Shown here in pieces: positions 59,614 to 64,000 of a stretch of DNA of 64,000 nucleotides; position 1 is the stretch's first letter; every line of letters starts with the position of its first letter. The notes beneath the pieces are model-generated. The model saw only the letters and a program-made list of their open reading frames with translations, searched no databases and was not told where the DNA came from. A program made the translations under genes and the position numbers. The stretch is from an uncultured Bacteroidota bacterium (GTDB lineage: Bacteria; Bacteroidota; Bacteroidia; Chitinophagales; Chitinophagaceae): contig CALEZD010000001.1 of the NCBI GenBank assembly GCA_937928385.1, positions 27,916 through 91,915 of the forward strand, written 5' to 3'.

Positions 59614-61383
59614 ATGAAGTCACACTCACTACTCTGCATACTCCTATGGGTATTGGCCATTACTATGTGCCATGCCCAAACTATACCTTCGAACAGGATT
59701 ACCAACTGGAAAAAAGCAGGCCTGGCATACAGTTTGCCTGAATACGGCAATGTAGTGAACATCATGAATCACGGAGCAGTGGCCGATGGCGTTACTCCCA
59801 ATAACACAGCTTTCAACAATGCAGTAACAGCACTCAACGGGCAACCCGGCACTATATATATTCCCGCAGGCAATTACCTGTTTACACAATCTATCAATAT
59901 CACATCCGACAGCATCATTATTCGCGGCGATGGTGTAACAACACGTTTACTGTTCGACCTGAACCATACTAACGAAAACATGATCAATATCCGTGGAACC
60001 ATCAGCTCTACAGTATTTGACGTACCCAATGCGATACAGAGAAACGACACATCACTGACAGCAGTCAGTATATCAGGCATTAATACAGGTGATTACATAA
60101 TACTTACCAACAACGACAGCAGCCTTATCTTTTCTTCGTGGGCCATGCGTTCTGCCGGACAAATACTTCGAATAAATGGCGTTAATGGTAACAGGTTGTC
60201 TTTTGACAATACGATCAGGCGGCACTACCCTGCTGCTTCCAATGCCACTATCCAACAAATAAATCCTGTACAGGGTGTGGGCATAGAATGCCTGTACATG
60301 GAGCGTAAAGATTCCACCGCACAACAGACTAATAATATTGACTTCACCTATGCTGCCAATTGCTGGATAACAGGTATTGAAAGCAACATGACCAATTTCT
60401 CACACATCGCTGTCAACTACTCTACGCATATACTCATACGCGGCAACTACTTCCATCATGCACACGCTTACGGCGAGGGCGGGCAGGCTTATGGCACCAC
60501 AGTGGAATATACCAGCGGCGACTGCCTGGTGGAAAACAACATCTTTGAACACCTGCGCCACTCGATGCTGGTGCAGGCAGGAGCCAATGGCAATGTATTC
60601 GCTTACAATTATTCTACTGATCCCTACTGGACACAGCCGCCACTGCCCGCCAATTCAGCCGGCGATATAGTATGCCATGGCAACTATCCTTATCTCAACC
60701 TGTTTGAAGGGAATATCATTCAGAATATAGTTGTAGACGAATCGCATGGCATCAACGGGCCATACAATACATTCTACCGCAACCGGGCGGAACTGTTTGG
60801 CATCTTCACTGTAGCTGCAGCATCAGACAGCCAGAACTATGCCGTAAATGAAATAACCAACGCAACAGGGTATTACCTGCTTACAGGACTGGGCTTTTTC
60901 GAATCGGGTAATAATGTAAAGGGAACAATCATGCCCGCAGCCTCGCCCGCACCTTCTGAAAATTCACTGTACCGAACAGGTACACCCGGCTACTGGCCCG
61001 GGCAATCAGCCTATCCATCTATAGGCACACCGCATCCTTACAACCAGGGTACACATGCTGCCCAACAGCAATATGCCACCAATCAGAAAACCGACTGCCG
61101 CCGCAACCCCATATATGTAAGTGTACAGGAAATGTACCATTTGAATAATATGGTAAAGGCCACCCCCAATCCTTTTAGTGATATAGTACGTATTAATACA
61201 AGCAAAATCCAAAACGCACAATACCGTTTATTCAACCTTACAGGCGGTTTAGTGCTTTCAGGAACAATACCGGGCAATCACACCAGTATCAATACAACTG
61301 ACATTGCAACAGGAGTATATATACTGGAAATAACAAACGACAAAGGGTTCTGCATACATCAAAAGCTGCTGAAAGCATATTAA
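59614..61383 (+). CDS. Secreted right-handed beta-helix (pectate-lyase-like) protein with T9SS tail
   Basis: This 589-residue protein has a signal peptide (MKSHSLLCILLWVLAITMCHAQ), a beta-helix domain starting with the pectate_lyase_3 marker VNIMNHGAVADGVTPNNTAF and repeated coils to about residue 480 (IHILIRGNYFHHAHAYGEGG, CLVENNIFEHLRHSMLVQAG). It ends with a type A T9SS sorting domain (VKATPNPFSDIVRINTS, GVYILEITNDKG). It is likely a surface or secreted polysaccharide lyase or glycoside hydrolase; the substrate is unknown. ATG at 59614 with GAGGTG before it is preferred to the ATG at 59587. It would be a client of PorU/PorV. Confidence 0.85.
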   Translation: MKSHSLLCILLWVLAITMCHAQTIPSNRITNWKKAGLAYSLPEYGNVVNIMNHGAVADGVTPNNTAFNNAVTALNGQPGTIYIPAGNYLFTQSINITSDSIIIRGDGVTTRLLFDLNHTNENMINIRGTISSTVFDVPNAIQRNDTSLTAVSISGINTGDYIILTNNDSSLIFSSWAMRSAGQILRINGVNGNRLSFDNTIRRHYPAASNATIQQINPVQGVGIECLYMERKDSTAQQTNNIDFTYAANCWITGIESNMTNFSHIAVNYSTHILIRGNYFHHAHAYGEGGQAYGTTVEYTSGDCLVENNIFEHLRHSMLVQAGANGNVFAYNYSTDPYWTQPPLPANSAGDIVCHGNYPYLNLFEGNIIQNIVVDESHGINGPYNTFYRNRAELFGIFTVAAASDSQNYAVNEITNATGYYLLTGLGFFESGNNVKGTIMPAASPAPSENSLYRTGTPGYWPGQSAYPSIGTPHPYNQGTHAAQQQYATNQKTDCRRNPIYVSVQEMYHLNNMVKATPNPFSDIVRINTSKIQNAQYRLFNLTGGLVLSGTIPGNHTSINTTDIATGVYILEITNDKGFCIHQKLLKAY

Positions 61384-61434
61384 CGGCAATACGCATCTTA
61401 TTTTCTGTAATTACAACGGTGTTTTACCAAACCT

Positions 61435-61467
61435 TTTGTAATTTATACCCCTTACGAGTTACCTTTG
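61435..61467 (+). promoter_or_regulatory. Bacteroidota-type promoter of the E1 dehydrogenase gene
   Basis: TTTG (61435-61438), 21 bases, TACCTTTG (61460-61467): both elements are perfect. The ATG is 22 bases downstream of the -7 element. Confidence 0.65.
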
Positions 61468-61489
61468 TACCAACTTTAGAGAACAGAAT

Positions 61490-63883
61490 ATGTTGCAGGA
61501 AGCTACTACAAAACAAGACAACAGGCTATCGTTCGACGAATTCAAGAACGAGGTACTGCAGGATTACCATCTTGCGGTAACCAGCCGCGAGGCCAGCCTG
61601 ATAGGCCGTAAAGAAGTGCTGACAGGCAAAGCAAAATTTGGCATATTCGGCGATGGTAAAGAACTGGCGCAGATAGCTGCTGCCAAATGCATGCAGCCCG
61701 GCGATATACGTGCAGGTTATTACCGCGACCAGACCCTGATGTTTGCAGCAGGTATGAGCGACCTGGACAAGTTCTTCGCGCAACTGTATGCCACTACCGA
61801 CACAAAAGAAGAACCAGCATCTGCCGGGCGCATGATGAATGGCCACTATGGCACACGATGGATAGATGAAAACGGCGAATGGCTGGATCTGATGCAGGCT
61901 CCGCAATCGTCCAGCGATATATCGCCCACGGCAGGCCAGATGGTGCGCGCACTGGGCCTGGCTTTTGCATCCAAGTGCTACCGCAATATCAAAGAACTGG
62001 AAAAAGGGTTCGAAAAGTTCACCAATGGCGGTAACGAAGTGGTGTTTTGCACCATAGGCGATGCCTCTACGTCCGAAGGGTTGTTTTGGGAAACTGTAAA
62101 CGCCGCGGGCGTATTGCAGGTGCCGCTGGCCATATTTGTATGGGACGATGGATATGGCATATCCGTACCACGCAAATACCAGACTACCAAGAGCTCTATA
62201 TCCGACGCGCTGGCAGGTATGCAGTGGGAAGACAGCAAAGGCGGTATGCATATATATAAGGTAAAGGGCTGGGACTATGCAGGCCTGGTGGAAACCTTCC
62301 AGCGTGGTATCAACAAAGCCCGCGAAACCCATACACCTGCTATATTCCATGTGCAGGAAGTAACGCAGCCGCAGGGCCACTCTACCTCAGGCTCGCACGA
62401 ACGATACAAAAGCGCTGAAAGGCTGGAGTGGGAAAAGGAGCATGACTGTATAGTGAAGATGCGCAAGTTCATTATCGACAACGAGATAGCAGAAGCACAG
62501 GAACTGGATGATATAGAGGCCAATGCCAAAGAAGAAGCACGCAAAGCCAAGCAAAGGTCGTGGGAGACATTCATCAGCACTATCAGGCATGAAGTACAGC
62601 AGGCATCTACCCTGTGCAACCAACTGGTGTACGAGGCGGGCGACAATGCGCTCAAAATATCTAAACTGGTCAACGACCTGAATGCAATAAAAGAGCCTAT
62701 CCGTAAGGATATATTACAAACCGTCAACCGCGTACTGCGGCTGGCGGGCAACAGCAGCCAGGCAGCCCGTTCGCTCAGGAATTATTATGACACCCTGAAG
62801 GCGGAAGCTGAAGATAAATACTCTTCGCACTTGTACTCCCAATCGAAGTACAGTGCGCTAAACGTACCCGAAGTAAAGCCTGTGCTGGACGCCAACCAGT
62901 CTTTGAACGGATACGAAATACTGAACAAATTTTTCGATGGCACTTTTGCTAACAACCCTGCAGTCGTCGCTTTTGGTGAAGACCTGGGCAAGATAGGTGA
63001 CGTAAACCAGGGTTTTGCCGGCTTGCAGGAGAAGTATGGCGAGTCGCGTATATTCGATACCGGCATCCGCGAAGCCACCATCATTGGCCAGGGTATAGGC
63101 CTGGCACAACGCGGCCTGCGCCCGATTGCCGAAATACAATACCTCGATTATTTATTATACGGTTTGCAGCCACTCAGCGACGATGTATCGACCATGCTGT
63201 ACCGCACCAAAGGGGGACAAAAATGCCCGCTGATAGTGCGTACACGCGGCCACAGGCTGGAAGGTATCTGGCACAGCGGCTCGCCTATGGGTATGTTGCT
63301 CAACAGTATACGTGGTATGTACCTATGCGTGCCCCGCAATATGACACAGGCTGCCGGTATGTATAACACACTGCTGCAAAGCGATGATCCGGCCATAGTG
63401 ATAGAATGCCTGAACGGATACCGCCTGAAGGAACATGTACCTACCAACCTGATGGAAATGACCGTTCCGCTGGGTGTGCCGGAAATCGTGAGAGAGGGTG
63501 AGGACATAACCATAGTTTCTTACGGCTCTACCCTACGTATTATTGAAGAAGCCATAGTTAATTACCTGGAGCCGGCGGGCATCAGTTGCGAGGTAGTGGA
63601 TGTACAAACACTGCTGCCCTTCGATATCAACCATATCATTATCGAATCATTGAAGAAAACCAGCAGGATAGTATTTGTAGATGAAGACGTGCCAGGTGGC
63701 GCAACGGCTTATATGTTCCAGCAGGTAATGGAAAACCAGGGTGGCTATAAATGGCTGGACGTGGCACCACGCACCATCACAGCAAAAGCACACCGCCCCG
63801 CTTATGCAACTGACGGTGATTACTTCTCCAAACCCAATGCGGAAGATATAGCTGCTGTGATAGAAGAAATGATGGCGGAGTAA
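61490..63883 (+). CDS. Fused 2-oxoacid dehydrogenase E1 (alpha and beta subunits in one chain)
   Basis: This 797-residue enzyme is the thiamine-diphosphate E1 part of a branched-chain or pyruvate-type 2-oxoacid dehydrogenase complex. The N-terminal half is E1 alpha (GYYRDQTLMFAAGMS, cofactor motif GDASTSEGLFWETVNAAGV, then DDGYGISVPRKY). A helical linker with a basic stretch follows, and the C-terminal half is E1 beta (NPAVVAFGEDLGKIGDVNQ, EATIIGQGIGLAQRGLRP, VDEDVPGGATAYMFQQV). Such fusions are typical of Bacteroidota. E2 and E3 genes are not in the window. It acts in the cytoplasm. Confidence 0.93.
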   Translation: MLQEATTKQDNRLSFDEFKNEVLQDYHLAVTSREASLIGRKEVLTGKAKFGIFGDGKELAQIAAAKCMQPGDIRAGYYRDQTLMFAAGMSDLDKFFAQLYATTDTKEEPASAGRMMNGHYGTRWIDENGEWLDLMQAPQSSSDISPTAGQMVRALGLAFASKCYRNIKELEKGFEKFTNGGNEVVFCTIGDASTSEGLFWETVNAAGVLQVPLAIFVWDDGYGISVPRKYQTTKSSISDALAGMQWEDSKGGMHIYKVKGWDYAGLVETFQRGINKARETHTPAIFHVQEVTQPQGHSTSGSHERYKSAERLEWEKEHDCIVKMRKFIIDNEIAEAQELDDIEANAKEEARKAKQRSWETFISTIRHEVQQASTLCNQLVYEAGDNALKISKLVNDLNAIKEPIRKDILQTVNRVLRLAGNSSQAARSLRNYYDTLKAEAEDKYSSHLYSQSKYSALNVPEVKPVLDANQSLNGYEILNKFFDGTFANNPAVVAFGEDLGKIGDVNQGFAGLQEKYGESRIFDTGIREATIIGQGIGLAQRGLRPIAEIQYLDYLLYGLQPLSDDVSTMLYRTKGGQKCPLIVRTRGHRLEGIWHSGSPMGMLLNSIRGMYLCVPRNMTQAAGMYNTLLQSDDPAIVIECLNGYRLKEHVPTNLMEMTVPLGVPEIVREGEDITIVSYGSTLRIIEEAIVNYLEPAGISCEVVDVQTLLPFDINHIIIESLKKTSRIVFVDEDVPGGATAYMFQQVMENQGGYKWLDVAPRTITAKAHRPAYATDGDYFSKPNAEDIAAVIEEMMAE

Positions 63884-63956
63884 TTGGGCTTAGATTTGAC
63901 TACACAGCAATTGTAACGTAGCTGTAAACATGACACTTTCATTTAGTTTTAAAAAA

Positions 63957-63979
63957 GCCCTGCAAATTATTTGCAGGGC
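63957..63979. terminator. Hairpin terminator at the right edge
   Basis: Perfect 10-bp arms (63957-63966 and 63970-63979) around TTA. Six T residues follow on the minus strand but only a weak tract on the plus strand, so it probably ends a minus-strand gene lying beyond the window and may also serve the dehydrogenase gene. Confidence 0.7.
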
Positions 63980-64000
63980 ATCTTAAGGTTATAATAGATT

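Noticed and set aside
61526..62380. A 284-codon frame opposite the E1 dehydrogenase gene
   Set aside because: Antisense shadow; the opposite strand carries the thiamine-diphosphate motif and subunit signatures.

Overview
The window comes from a member of the Bacteroidota, most likely a Chitinophagia/Chitinophagales-type bacterium. The sequence evidence is type IX secretion system (T9SS) and gliding genes (porU, porV, gldJ), T9SS C-terminal sorting tails on several secreted proteins, the small DUF4295 protein beside rpmB-rpmG, bacillithiol deacetylase bshB1, a fused E1 alpha/beta dehydrogenase, and many promoters of the Bacteroidota type (TTTG, then 17-21 bases, then TAnnTTTG) with short leaders. 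The species cannot be named from the sequence alone. I saw no rRNA, tRNA, CRISPR array, IS element or prophage.

Left part (1-16.0 kb): the end of an unknown gene and a 54-residue ORF. Then a minus-strand row holds a PIG-L deacetylase, a methyltransferase, a glycosyltransferase and a sodium:solute symporter. Next come a DUF2911 protein, lspA-zapA-YdeI/OmpD-like, a TonB-dependent receptor and an Omp28-like lipoprotein. On the plus strand are rbfA and a LolC/E-like permease, which meet argS convergently.

Middle (16.3-36.4 kb): two adjacent large T9SS cargo genes share a block of about 1,658 bp with no mismatch found, although their 5' and 3' ends differ. This is the most striking feature of the window. 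It is followed by murF, a DUF6580 membrane protein, secA, a small secreted three-repeat protein, a YIP1-like protein with an EGF-domain lipoprotein, and the divergent gldJ / porU-porV locus. The sortase and shuttle that would process the cargo proteins are therefore encoded about 10 kb away.

Right part (36.4-64 kb): an ABC-F ATPase, htpG, the rpmB-rpmG-DUF4295 operon and bshB1. A 630-bp gene-poor gap holds a perfect hairpin, repeated GTTCC motifs and the 3' remnant of a GNAT acetyltransferase gene. A BlaI-type repressor and an M56 peptidase-TonB protein follow, with two 16-bp palindromic operators, divergent from a ZIP transporter and two small predicted proteases. Then come an operon of AMP nucleosidase, a fused oligopeptide-type ABC ATPase and an acyl-carrier-like protein; a lone HsdR_N-type protein; an S41 protease; an N-acetylglucosamine-kinase-like protein; an OmpA-family protein with an altered peptidoglycan-binding motif; a polyprenyl synthase; uvrA; a pectate-lyase-like T9SS cargo; and the fused E1 dehydrogenase.

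No clearly new defence or mobile system was found. The best candidates for new biology are the converted cargo-gene pair, the BlaI/M56-TonB locus with its operators, and the acyl-carrier-like protein that lacks helix I.
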